Source: Gammaproteobacteria bacterium
GTDB lineage: Bacteria; Pseudomonadota; Gammaproteobacteria; GRL18
Direction: 5' to 3'
NCBI GenBank assembly: GCA_027076245.1
Contig: JALTKC010000288.1
Location: 1 to 17,297 of the forward strand
Length of the DNA: 17,297 nucleotides
Each line of letters starts with the position of its first letter. Position 1 is the stretch's first letter. Positions 1-5,646 of the stretch are shown piece by piece. The translations under genes were made by a program, and so were the position numbers. The notes beneath the pieces are model-generated. The model was given only the letters and a program-made list of their open reading frames with translations, searched no databases and was not told where the DNA came from.

Positions 1-590
1 TCACGGCTTCGGATAATGCCGGATAGTTGTATATATTCATCACCCTGGTTGATGGTGACCAGTTTTTCACCCTGTACTACCAGGTTACCATTGGGCAGAA
101 CTTCTACTACGGTTACTCCTATATTACCGGTTAAACTGTTTTTCTGTTCACTTTTTCCTTTGGATTTAAAATCAGCAGTAGATTTAATACTGGCATTTAA
201 TGCCTGTAACAAATCATCAGCCAGCCCTAATCCGGTATTGGCCATTGCATTGCCCGTTGTTGCATCAGTTTTCACTGCCTTACCAAATATAACAGGATTT
301 GAAAGCCCTATACTGGATCCTTTTTTATCTTCCGTTTTGGTTTCTTTTTTACCGGTAGTTTTTTCATCAAATACCACCGTCAGAATATCCCCTACCCGAT
401 GAGCCTTAACGGTTTCAAATAAATTAATATTATTGCTGTTCAAAAAAATTGAACCTGTACTTTCTGGTTTTGTGATAACAGCCGCCGGGCGCACAGGCGC
501 ATACCTTGGATTATGCTCCAGCCGTTCATGCGCACACCCGGACAATAACAACAATATGATTCCCGGTAACAATAACTGCCTGCTCATCAT
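1..590 (-). CDS. flgH: Flagellar L-ring protein FlgH (3' end cut by window edge)
   Basis: FlgH forms the L ring around the flagellar rod in the outer membrane, as a lipoprotein. Reading the minus strand from ATG at 590 gives about 196 open codons that run off the left edge. The N-terminus is a lipoprotein signal: a short basic start, a Leu/Ile-rich stretch, then the lipobox LSGC with the lipidated Cys at residue 19. The body has FlgH-like segments, including GSIFL, VGDILTVVF, a GNLVVQGEK stretch near residue 175, and a visible end SGIIRSR, matching the family's conserved region just before the C-terminal part. Some 30-40 residues are probably missing. A GAGAGA ribosome site precedes the start; a second ATG follows immediately at 587. 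It lies 79 bases downstream of flgG, behind a heptamer repeat array, and is probably cotranscribed with flgF and flgG. Identification is firm. Confidence 0.93.
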   Translation of the reverse strand, partial: MMSRQLLLPGIILLLLSGCAHERLEHNPRYAPVRPAAVITKPESTGSIFLNSNNINLFETVKAHRVGDILTVVFDEKTTGKKETKTEDKKGSSIGLSNPVIFGKAVKTDATTGNAMANTGLGLADDLLQALNASIKSTADFKSKGKSEQKNSLTGNIGVTVVEVLPNGNLVVQGEKLVTINQGDEYIQLSGIIRSR

Positions 591-614
591 AATATCTCTC
601 ACAAAAAGAATTTC

Positions 615-663
615 CTTAACTCTTAACCCTTAACACTTAACACTTAACACTTAACACTTAACA
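615..663. repeat. Heptanucleotide tandem array CTTAACA, 7 copies (flgG-flgH spacer)
   Basis: Seven uninterrupted units of 7 bp fill most of the 79-bp spacer between the flgG stop and the flgH start. Five units are exactly CTTAACA; the two nearest flgH are CTTAACT and CTTAACC. The array starts 6 bases after the flgG stop codon and ends about 24 bases before the flgH start, leaving the flgH ribosome site free. Each unit contains TTAA, so both strands carry a TAA in every unit. Confidence 0.95.
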
Positions 664-669
664 CTATCA

Positions 670-1455
670 TCATACATTCTGAGTGATATACTGCAGCATC
701 TGATCCGCTGTAGATAAGGACTTGGAATTCATCTCAAAGGTTCGCTGAGTTTCTATCAGATTAACCAGTTCTTCAACCGTATTCACATTTGAGCTTTCCA
801 GAGATCCCTGCAGTAAGGTACCCCGATTATCCTGAGCCGGAATTCCTGTTGTAGGTGCACCGCTGGAAACGGTTTCCAGGAACTGGTTATCCCCAATAGG
901 CATTAGACCCGCCGGATTAACAAAAGTCGCTGTTTCAATGGTACCGACATTGGTCGGTGTGGTATTGCCTGGCTCTAACGCAGAAACAGTACCATCAATA
1001 CCAATAGTAACGGATAAGGTCTGCTCAGGCAGGGTAATAGCCGGTTCTAATAACATACCATCAGAGGTCACAATTCGCCCCTGCTCATCCACCTGAAAAG
1101 AACCATCCCGTGTATAGGCAATATCACCATTAGGTCTTAGGATCTGAAAATAACCATTCCCCTGAATTGCAATATCCAGTGCATTTTCAGACTGGATAAT
1201 ATTACCCTGCATATGCATTTTCTGAGTGGCTGCCACCCGTACACCCGTACCTAACATCAGACCTGAAGGCAAGGTCGTATCCTGAGTAGCCTGCGCCCCC
1301 GGCTGCCGATAATTCTGATAAATTAAATCTTCAAATACGGCCCTGTCTTTCTTAAACCCAGTAGTACTGGCATTAGCCAGATTATTAGAAACCACCTGCA
1401 ACCGCAACTGCTGTGCATCAAGCCCCGTCTTAGCCACCCATAATGCCGGATTCAT
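670..1455 (-). CDS. flgG: Flagellar distal rod protein FlgG
   Basis: FlgG builds the distal rod of the flagellum, the driveshaft that crosses the periplasm and joins the hook. The product is 261 residues, the usual length for FlgG. The N-terminal rod/hook signature is clear (VVSNNLANASTTGFKK, residues about 22-37), followed by the family region with LMLGTGVRV and QGNIIQSENALDIAIQGNG. The C-terminus has the second signature (ESSNVNTVEELVNLIETQR) and ends in the conserved amphipathic helix with TADQMLQYI. The start at 1455 has AGGAGA about 5 bases upstream. It sits between flgF and flgH, separated from each by short spacers that carry heptamer repeats. It has no signal peptide, in keeping with export through the flagellar type III apparatus. 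FlgG is favoured over FlgF by the ATQKMHMQGNI and NQFLET segments. Confidence 0.96.
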   Translation of the reverse strand: MNPALWVAKTGLDAQQLRLQVVSNNLANASTTGFKKDRAVFEDLIYQNYRQPGAQATQDTTLPSGLMLGTGVRVAATQKMHMQGNIIQSENALDIAIQGNGYFQILRPNGDIAYTRDGSFQVDEQGRIVTSDGMLLEPAITLPEQTLSVTIGIDGTVSALEPGNTTPTNVGTIETATFVNPAGLMPIGDNQFLETVSSGAPTTGIPAQDNRGTLLQGSLESSNVNTVEELVNLIETQRTFEMNSKSLSTADQMLQYITQNV

Positions 1456-1505
1456 AACTTTCTCCTAATCAAACCTTTATCTTTTAACACCTAAACAGGC
1501 TCTTT

Positions 1506-1533
1506 CTTAACACTTAACGCTTACCACTTAACA
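1506..1533. repeat. Heptanucleotide tandem array CTTAACA, 4 copies (flgF-flgG spacer)
   Basis: Four consecutive 7-bp units (CTTAACA, CTTAACG, CTTACCA, CTTAACA) lie 9 bases after the flgF stop codon. It is the same unit as the array at 615-663, in the same orientation and the same position relative to the upstream gene, but shorter and more degenerate. A looser match, TTTAACACCTAAACA, lies about 15 bases further toward flgG. Confidence 0.85.
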
Positions 1534-1541
1534 CTCATTAA

Positions 1542-2285
1542 TTACCCCTGCAACCTCAACAACTGCGAACTGGATCGATCCATTTCCTCAGCTTTTTTCA
1601 TCAACTTAACCTGCATTTCATACTGTCTGGAAAGACTGATCATATTCACCATTTCCCCAACCGGATTAACATTGGAACTTTCCACTGCACCAGCTACCAA
1701 CTTAACGGTGGCATCCGTTTCTGCCGGCTGACCGTTTTTCTGAACCAGCAGGCCTGATTCATTTTTAACCATATTCGTTAAATCCGGCTTAACCAGTTTT
1801 AAACGCCCGACAACAGCAGTAGCATTATTCTCTGAATTTTCCGGAACAATGGTTATGGTGCCGTCTGCAGTAATATCAATTTTCCTGGCCGGTGGTATGG
1901 TAACAGGCCCGCCATCACCTAAAACCGGCAAACCTGTGCCGGTAATTAACATACCCGTTTCAGTCCGGCGAAAATTACCGGCCCGGGTATAGGCCTCAAA
2001 ACCACTTTTATCCAGAACAGCAAAAAATCCGTCACCATCAATAGCCACATCCAGAGGATTACCGGTAGAAATAATGCTGCCGGATTTAAAATCTGTACCA
2101 GGATTCTCTGTCATGGAATACACTCTGCTGGGCATACCATTTCCAAACACCGGCTGGCTCCGGGCAGCGGCAAAGTCTGCGCGAAACCCGGTGGTACTGG
2201 CATTAGCAAGATTATTCATATGTAACTGCTGCTCAAGCATATTTTCCTTGGCACCAGACATGGCAATAAATGCAAAATTATCCAT
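1542..2285 (-). CDS. flgF: Flagellar proximal rod protein FlgF
   Basis: FlgF is one of the proximal rod proteins of the flagellar basal body. The product is 247 residues, normal for the family. It begins MDNFAFIAMSGAKENMLEQQ, typical of FlgF, followed by the rod signature NNLANASTTGFRADF. The central part has STGNPLDVAIDGDGFFAV and YTRAGNF, shared by FlgF, FlgG and FlgE. The C-terminus carries VESSNVNPVGEMVNMISLSRQYEMQVKLM, which distinguishes FlgF from FlgG. The ribosome site is weak (AAGAG about 12 bases upstream). It is the first gene after the hairpin that follows flgE and has a sigma-54 type promoter about 92 bases upstream, so it probably leads a unit flgFGH(I...). Like FlgG it lacks a signal peptide, fitting type III export. 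Confidence 0.95.
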   Translation of the reverse strand: MDNFAFIAMSGAKENMLEQQLHMNNLANASTTGFRADFAAARSQPVFGNGMPSRVYSMTENPGTDFKSGSIISTGNPLDVAIDGDGFFAVLDKSGFEAYTRAGNFRRTETGMLITGTGLPVLGDGGPVTIPPARKIDITADGTITIVPENSENNATAVVGRLKLVKPDLTNMVKNESGLLVQKNGQPAETDATVKLVAGAVESSNVNPVGEMVNMISLSRQYEMQVKLMKKAEEMDRSSSQLLRLQG

Positions 2286-2376
2286 GATGTATAAACTCTT
2301 GACTGGTTAATAACTAAAATTAAATCAATAACTGATTTTTGACACATTAACTCATTTTGTGTTCTGTTAAATATGA

Positions 2377-2392
2377 TGCATTTATCAAGCCA
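2377..2392 (-). promoter_or_regulatory. Candidate sigma-54 (-24/-12) promoter for flgFGH
   Basis: On the minus strand this reads TGGCTTGATAAATGCA. It has the invariant GG and GC of a sigma-54 promoter exactly 10 bases apart, the TGGC of the -24 element and TGCA at -12. Transcription would start near 2366, giving a leader of about 80 bases before flgF. In Pseudomonas, flgF is also the first gene of an RpoN-dependent operon, which supports the call. No activator site (FleQ/FleR type) was identified. Confidence 0.65.
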
Positions 2393-2428
2393 GTTTTTGA
2401 TTTACCAGAGAATTTAGTCTTATAAACA

Positions 2429-2455
2429 ATAAAGCGGGCTATAAGCCCGCTTTAT
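2429..2455 (-). terminator. Hairpin after flgE (likely terminator or attenuator)
   Basis: A perfect 12-bp stem (ATAAAGCGGGCT pairing with AGCCCGCTTTAT) with a 3-base loop lies 33 bases past the flgE stop codon. On the minus strand it is followed by TTTATTGTTTATAAG, a broken T tract, so it resembles an intrinsic terminator but not an ideal one. It lies between flgE and the sigma-54 site for flgF, marking a likely boundary between flgBCDE and flgFGH. It may be leaky or may protect the 3' end of the upstream message. Confidence 0.65.
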
Positions 2456-2488
2456 GCAATATAAGAGAATAAGAAAATAAAGAAAGAT

Positions 2489-3736
2489 TTAAATTTGAAT
2501 CAGCGTTTGAGTAACTGCATCTGCTGTAGTAATAGTCTTGGCATTGGCCTGGAAATTACGCTGTGCAGTGATCAGATTAATTAACTGTTCAGTCAAATTG
2601 ACATTAGAATCTTCCAGCGCTCCTGAATTAATCAAACCGGCATTACCACTACCCGGAATATTAACGATACCGGGACCGGAAGTAAAACTTTCTCCCCAGT
2701 AATTATCACCTAATTGGCTCAGTCCCTGATTATTAGTAAAGTTGGTCAGAAAGATCTGTCCTAATAAAGAAGATTCTCCATTAGTAAAACGCGCAGAAAT
2801 GACTCCGGACTGATCCACATCCAGTCCCGAAAGCTGGCCGGTGGTATAACCATTCTGGGTAATATTAGTCACACCGAAGTCAGCACCATATTGAGTAATG
2901 GCAGAAATATCCAGAACAATGGTCTGAGCCGCAGCACCTGTTGGAGTATAACTCAATGAAATCTGGCCACTGGCAGGGGTTGTCAATGTACCGGTATTGG
3001 AAAATACCACTGAAGTATCATCCGTACCCGTAGCGGGCATAGATGCCCCACTATTGTCAATCGTTCGAACCCCTAATGTCCAAGCATTAGTTGCCGTACT
3101 GTTTTTCTGAAAAAACAGTGATGTCTGCATGGCATTACCAAGTGAATCATAAGTGGTAAATGAAGTCGTATGCGAATAGGTGGTTGGATCGGTCGGATCA
3201 ATAGCAGTCGTCGTAGCAATATCCGTTGCATTAGCATCCAGATTAGCAATAATACTGCCTTCTGTTGTTGCATTAGGTGGAATATTATTGGATGTAATCT
3301 GCAAATCAACCACATTCCCGGTATTGATTATGGGTGGATTAACCGTATTATCAACCCCATAGCCTTTTAGATTGGAACCGCTGTTATCCACAATATAACC
3401 ATCCCGGTCAACCTTAAACTGTCCGTTACGAGTATAAACCCGGTTACCGGACACATCATCCATGGAAAAAAAACCATCTCCGGTAATCCCCATATCCAGA
3501 TTGTTTTCGGTAAAAACAATATTGCCCTGAGTAAACTGCTGAGCCGTTGCTGCCAGACGTACACCGCTGCCGATAGCGGTACTCACCGAACCGAATTTAC
3601 TGGTAGCATACACATCAGCAAATTCTGCACGGGATTGTTTAAAACCAATAGTACCCACATTGGCAATATTATTGCCCGTTACTTTAAGGTCTGCCTGAGC
3701 GGCACTTAACCCACTTAAACCAATACGAAATGGCAT
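2489..3736 (-). CDS. flgE: Flagellar hook protein FlgE
   Basis: FlgE polymerises into the flexible hook that connects the rod to the filament. The product is 415 residues, within the normal range. The N-terminus MPFRIGLSGLSAAQADLKV is hook-like, followed by NNIANVGTIGFKQSRAEFADVY, then the QGNIVFTENNLDMGITGDGFF region. The middle part (about 130-330) is Thr/Ser/Asn-rich and variable, as expected for the surface-exposed domains. The C-terminus has LEDSNVNLTEQLINLITAQRN and a terminal helix ending TLIQI. The ribosome site AGGAGGT about 6 bases upstream is the strongest in the cluster and suits a protein needed in over a hundred copies. It follows flgD by 27 bases and is followed by a hairpin that probably ends the flgBCDE unit. 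Confidence 0.96.
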   Translation of the reverse strand: MPFRIGLSGLSAAQADLKVTGNNIANVGTIGFKQSRAEFADVYATSKFGSVSTAIGSGVRLAATAQQFTQGNIVFTENNLDMGITGDGFFSMDDVSGNRVYTRNGQFKVDRDGYIVDNSGSNLKGYGVDNTVNPPIINTGNVVDLQITSNNIPPNATTEGSIIANLDANATDIATTTAIDPTDPTTYSHTTSFTTYDSLGNAMQTSLFFQKNSTATNAWTLGVRTIDNSGASMPATGTDDTSVVFSNTGTLTTPASGQISLSYTPTGAAAQTIVLDISAITQYGADFGVTNITQNGYTTGQLSGLDVDQSGVISARFTNGESSLLGQIFLTNFTNNQGLSQLGDNYWGESFTSGPGIVNIPGSGNAGLINSGALEDSNVNLTEQLINLITAQRNFQANAKTITTADAVTQTLIQI

Positions 3737-3763
3737 GATCTACCTCCTGCCCGTTATAAATAA

Positions 3764-4435
3764 CTAACTGATCTCTTTAACGGCCGACAGTTCAATACTG
3801 CCCAGACCAGATAAGTTTAGCTTAATACCCTGACCACCCTGTCTAATAGAAACACTGTCCACTTTGGCACTGACCAGAACCTCCTGGGCAACGGTTTCTG
3901 TACCTACATCCGCCACTGCCCGGATCCGGTAACCGCCGGGCGGCAAATAATTACCATCCTGATCTGTACCATCCCAGGTAAATTTCACCTCTCCGGCCGC
4001 CTGTGTACCCATAGGAATGGTTTTAACCAGCTGGCCGCTGGCATCTTCAATTTCAATGGTTAGATTTGTGGTGGATGAAGCCAGATCCACCTGACCTACC
4101 ACATTCTCCCCGGTTTCCAGTTGTGCAATACCGCCGGGTGCCAGTACATTTCGTCCTACCAGACCGGAGGCCTGTAAGGCTGAATTAGACTGCATATTAG
4201 CACTGAACTTGTCAAAAGACTGCTGTAATTCTTTGGCACCCGCAGCCGTTTCAAATTGCGCCAGCTGACTTAGAAACTCACCGTTTTCCTGTGGCTGTAG
4301 AGGGTCCTGGTTTTTAAGCTGGGCAATCAGTAACTGCATAAACTGATCCTGTTTGGACACTTCTTCTTTTGGCTCATTTTTTCTGGTCAGGCCTAAATTA
4401 TCGTAGAGTGCCACATTATTATTAATTACTGACAT
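3764..4435 (-). CDS. flgD: Flagellar hook capping / scaffold protein FlgD
   Basis: FlgD caps the growing hook and directs FlgE assembly, then is lost from the finished structure. The product is 223 residues, typical for FlgD. The N-terminal FlgD domain includes KQDQFMQLLIAQLKNQDPLQP (about 28-48, the most diagnostic stretch of the family) and then EFLSQLAQFETAAG. The C-terminal half contains the Ig-like domain with the FTWDGTDQDGNYLPPGGYRI segment (about 152-171). The start at 4435 has AGGGGA about 6 bases upstream. It lies between flgC (58-base gap) and flgE (27-base gap), in standard order. No repeat arrays are present in these two gaps. Confidence 0.96.
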   Translation of the reverse strand: MSVINNNVALYDNLGLTRKNEPKEEVSKQDQFMQLLIAQLKNQDPLQPQENGEFLSQLAQFETAAGAKELQQSFDKFSANMQSNSALQASGLVGRNVLAPGGIAQLETGENVVGQVDLASSTTNLTIEIEDASGQLVKTIPMGTQAAGEVKFTWDGTDQDGNYLPPGGYRIRAVADVGTETVAQEVLVSAKVDSVSIRQGGQGIKLNLSGLGSIELSAVKEIS

Positions 4436-4493
4436 TGTCTTTCCCCTGTCCCAGGTCGTTTAGTTCAAATATCATCTGTCTTTCAATACCGAA

Positions 4494-4910
4494 TTAAGAT
4501 TTACCCAAGTTAATCGTTCTCATTAATAACTGTTTGGTGGTATTCAGTACATCCACATTCGTCTGGTAAGAACGTGACGCATCCATCATATTGGCCATGG
4601 CTTCTATGGGATTAACATTAGGCATATACACATAACCGTCTTCATTAGCATTGGGGTGATAGGGCTGATACTGTGCTTTTAACGGCTCTTCACTCTCAAT
4701 TATCCGATCCACCTTTACCTTGGCCACGGAAGGCTCACTGGAAAATTCATCCATAACCGTTTTAAAAATCGCCTGTCTTGATTTATAAGTCCCTTCCACA
4801 CTACTGGCCGCACTATTCACATTCGCCAGATTACTGGCCACCAGATTCATACGCACCGACTGAGCCGTCATGGCTGAACCGGATACATCAAACGTATTAA
4901 ACAACCCCAT
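4494..4910 (-). CDS. flgC: Flagellar proximal rod protein FlgC
   Basis: FlgC is a proximal rod component of the basal body. The product is 138 residues, as usual for this short family. It begins MGLFNTFDVSGSAMTAQSVRMNLVASNLANVNS, with the rod signature placed as in other FlgC proteins. A middle segment has HPNANEDGYVYMPNVNPIEAM, which is diagnostic of FlgC, and the C-terminal helix contains ASRSYQTNVDVLNTTKQLLM. The start at 4910 has a GGAGG ribosome site about 6 bases upstream. It is separated from flgB by 79 bases, most of them taken by a 7-bp repeat array. Identification is secure. Confidence 0.96.
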   Translation of the reverse strand: MGLFNTFDVSGSAMTAQSVRMNLVASNLANVNSAASSVEGTYKSRQAIFKTVMDEFSSEPSVAKVKVDRIIESEEPLKAQYQPYHPNANEDGYVYMPNVNPIEAMANMMDASRSYQTNVDVLNTTKQLLMRTINLGKS

Positions 4911-4924
4911 AACAATCCTCCACC

Positions 4925-4987
4925 AAAACCTAAAATCTAAAACCTAAAACCTAAAACCTAACCTCTAAAACCTATAACCTAACCCTT
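4925..4987. repeat. Heptanucleotide tandem array AAAACCT, 9 units (flgB-flgC spacer)
   Basis: Nine consecutive 7-bp units lie between the flgB stop and the flgC start. Five are exactly AAAACCT and four are one- to three-base variants (AAAATCT, AACCTCT, ATAACCT, AACCCTT). On the transcribed strand the unit is AGGTTTT. It has the same period and same type of location as the CTTAACA arrays, but a different sequence. The flgC ribosome site GGAGG lies just outside the array. Confidence 0.93.
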
Positions 4988-4989
4988 GT

Positions 4990-5403
4990 TCACTGCCCTT
5001 TTATTGCCTTAGTCAGACTCTGAAACTTACCCGTCATAAAACGCAGGCTGGCACTGTAATAAATTGAATTTTTTGAAAATTCGGTTTTTTCCAGACCGCT
5101 GTCCACCGTATTGCCGTCCAGAGAAGGCTGATAAGGATTACGATACTTGATATCTACAGAAAAACCCACCTGTCCACTTTGTATATGTTTACTATTGGTT
5201 GCCGCCATTTTTAAACGGGACTTGCTGAATTCTGAACGATTACCTGTGGCATCCGCCATAGCCGCTTTAAAGTCAAAATCTTTAGCCTTATATCCGGGCG
5301 TATCGGCATTAGCCAGGTTAGAGGCCAGTATCTCCGAACGTTTTGAACGCAGTAACAGGGCATCATCATGCGGCCCCAGATATTTATCAAAACTTATTCC
5401 CAT
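4990..5403 (-). CDS. flgB: Flagellar proximal rod protein FlgB
   Basis: FlgB is the basal component of the flagellar rod, next to the MS ring. I place the start at 5403, giving 137 residues beginning MGISFDKYLGPHDDALLLRS, the form usual in FlgB proteins. It has AAGGA 8 bases upstream. An in-frame ATG at 5430 would add nine residues but has no ribosome site. The rod signature is RSEILASNLANADTPGYKAKD (roughly residues 23-43), and the C-terminal part has LEKTEFSKNSIYYSASLRFM and a final KSLTKAIKG helix. It is the first gene of the flg cluster, with a strong sigma-54 match about 60 bases upstream. It is divergent from the aldolase/dehydrogenase gene at 5647. Confidence 0.95.
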   Translation of the reverse strand: MGISFDKYLGPHDDALLLRSKRSEILASNLANADTPGYKAKDFDFKAAMADATGNRSEFSKSRLKMAATNSKHIQSGQVGFSVDIKYRNPYQPSLDGNTVDSGLEKTEFSKNSIYYSASLRFMTGKFQSLTKAIKGQ

Positions 5404-5461
5404 TTCAACTGTCCTTTTAAAACCTGCCATTTTTTAGCTGTTTATTTCTGTGTTTCTATAA

Positions 5462-5477
5462 AGCAAGTCGCATACCA
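5462..5477 (-). promoter_or_regulatory. Candidate sigma-54 (-24/-12) promoter for flgBCDE
   Basis: The minus strand reads TGGTATGCGACTTGCT, a close match to the sigma-54 consensus, with GG and GC exactly 10 bases apart and a full TTGC at -12. Transcription would start near 5450, giving a leader of nearly 50 bases before the flgB start at 5403. It is better than the site upstream of flgF. Together the two place the rod and hook genes under RpoN, as in polar-flagellated gammaproteobacteria. Confidence 0.78.
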
Positions 5478-5540
5478 GTTTTATAGTTTTATTATTTTTC
5501 AATCACTTATAATTTTTATTTATATAAACAGAGCATAAAA

Positions 5541-5585
5541 CGGCAAGGCTTTTCCATCCACCGGCAAGTCTGTTTATCCTTGCCG
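5541..5585. promoter_or_regulatory. Three CGGCAAG boxes upstream of the aldolase/dehydrogenase promoter
   Basis: CGGCAAG occurs at 5541-5547 and 5562-5568 in the plus orientation, 21 bases apart (two helical turns), and inverted as CTTGCCG at 5579-5585, two bases before the candidate -35. The outer two extend to an 8-bp inverted repeat (CGGCAAGG...CCTTGCCG). Position and spacing suggest binding sites for an activator. The binding protein is unknown. Confidence 0.5.
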
Positions 5586-5586
5586 A

Positions 5587-5614
5587 TTGACAAATAAAAC
5601 CATTGGCTTATGCT
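5587..5614 (+). promoter_or_regulatory. Candidate sigma-70 promoter for the aldolase/dehydrogenase gene
   Basis: A perfect -35 TTGACA (5587-5592), a 16-base spacer and a -10 TATGCT (5609-5614, four of six consensus bases) would start transcription near 5621, about 26 bases before the ATG at 5647. The good -35 with a weaker -10 and the flanking operator-like repeats suggest a regulated promoter. Confidence 0.6.
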
Positions 5615-5638
5615 GTCTGTTTTGTTAGCAACAGACAG
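5613..5638. promoter_or_regulatory. Dyad over the -10/start site (CTGTCTGTT-N8-AACAGACAG)
   Basis: A perfect 9-bp inverted repeat with an 8-base centre begins inside the -10 hexamer and ends in the AGGA ribosome site of the gene at 5647. If transcription starts near 5621, the left arm is hardly transcribed, so a repressor operator is more likely than an RNA hairpin. If transcription starts further upstream, the same repeat could hide the ribosome site in the message. Confidence 0.5.
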
Positions 5639-5646
5639 GAAAAATC

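Noticed and set aside
16..402. Open frame of 128 codons on the plus strand opposite flgH
   Set aside because: It is antisense to flgH, whose protein is clearly recognisable; no ribosome site or family match.
615..663. Heptamer arrays as a CRISPR or telomere-like element
   Set aside because: There are no spacers between units, no cas genes, and arrays are internal to an operon; a plain tandem repeat fits.
5404..5430. Upstream in-frame ATG for flgB at 5430
   Set aside because: No ribosome site there, while the ATG at 5403 has AAGGA and gives the standard FlgB N-terminus.
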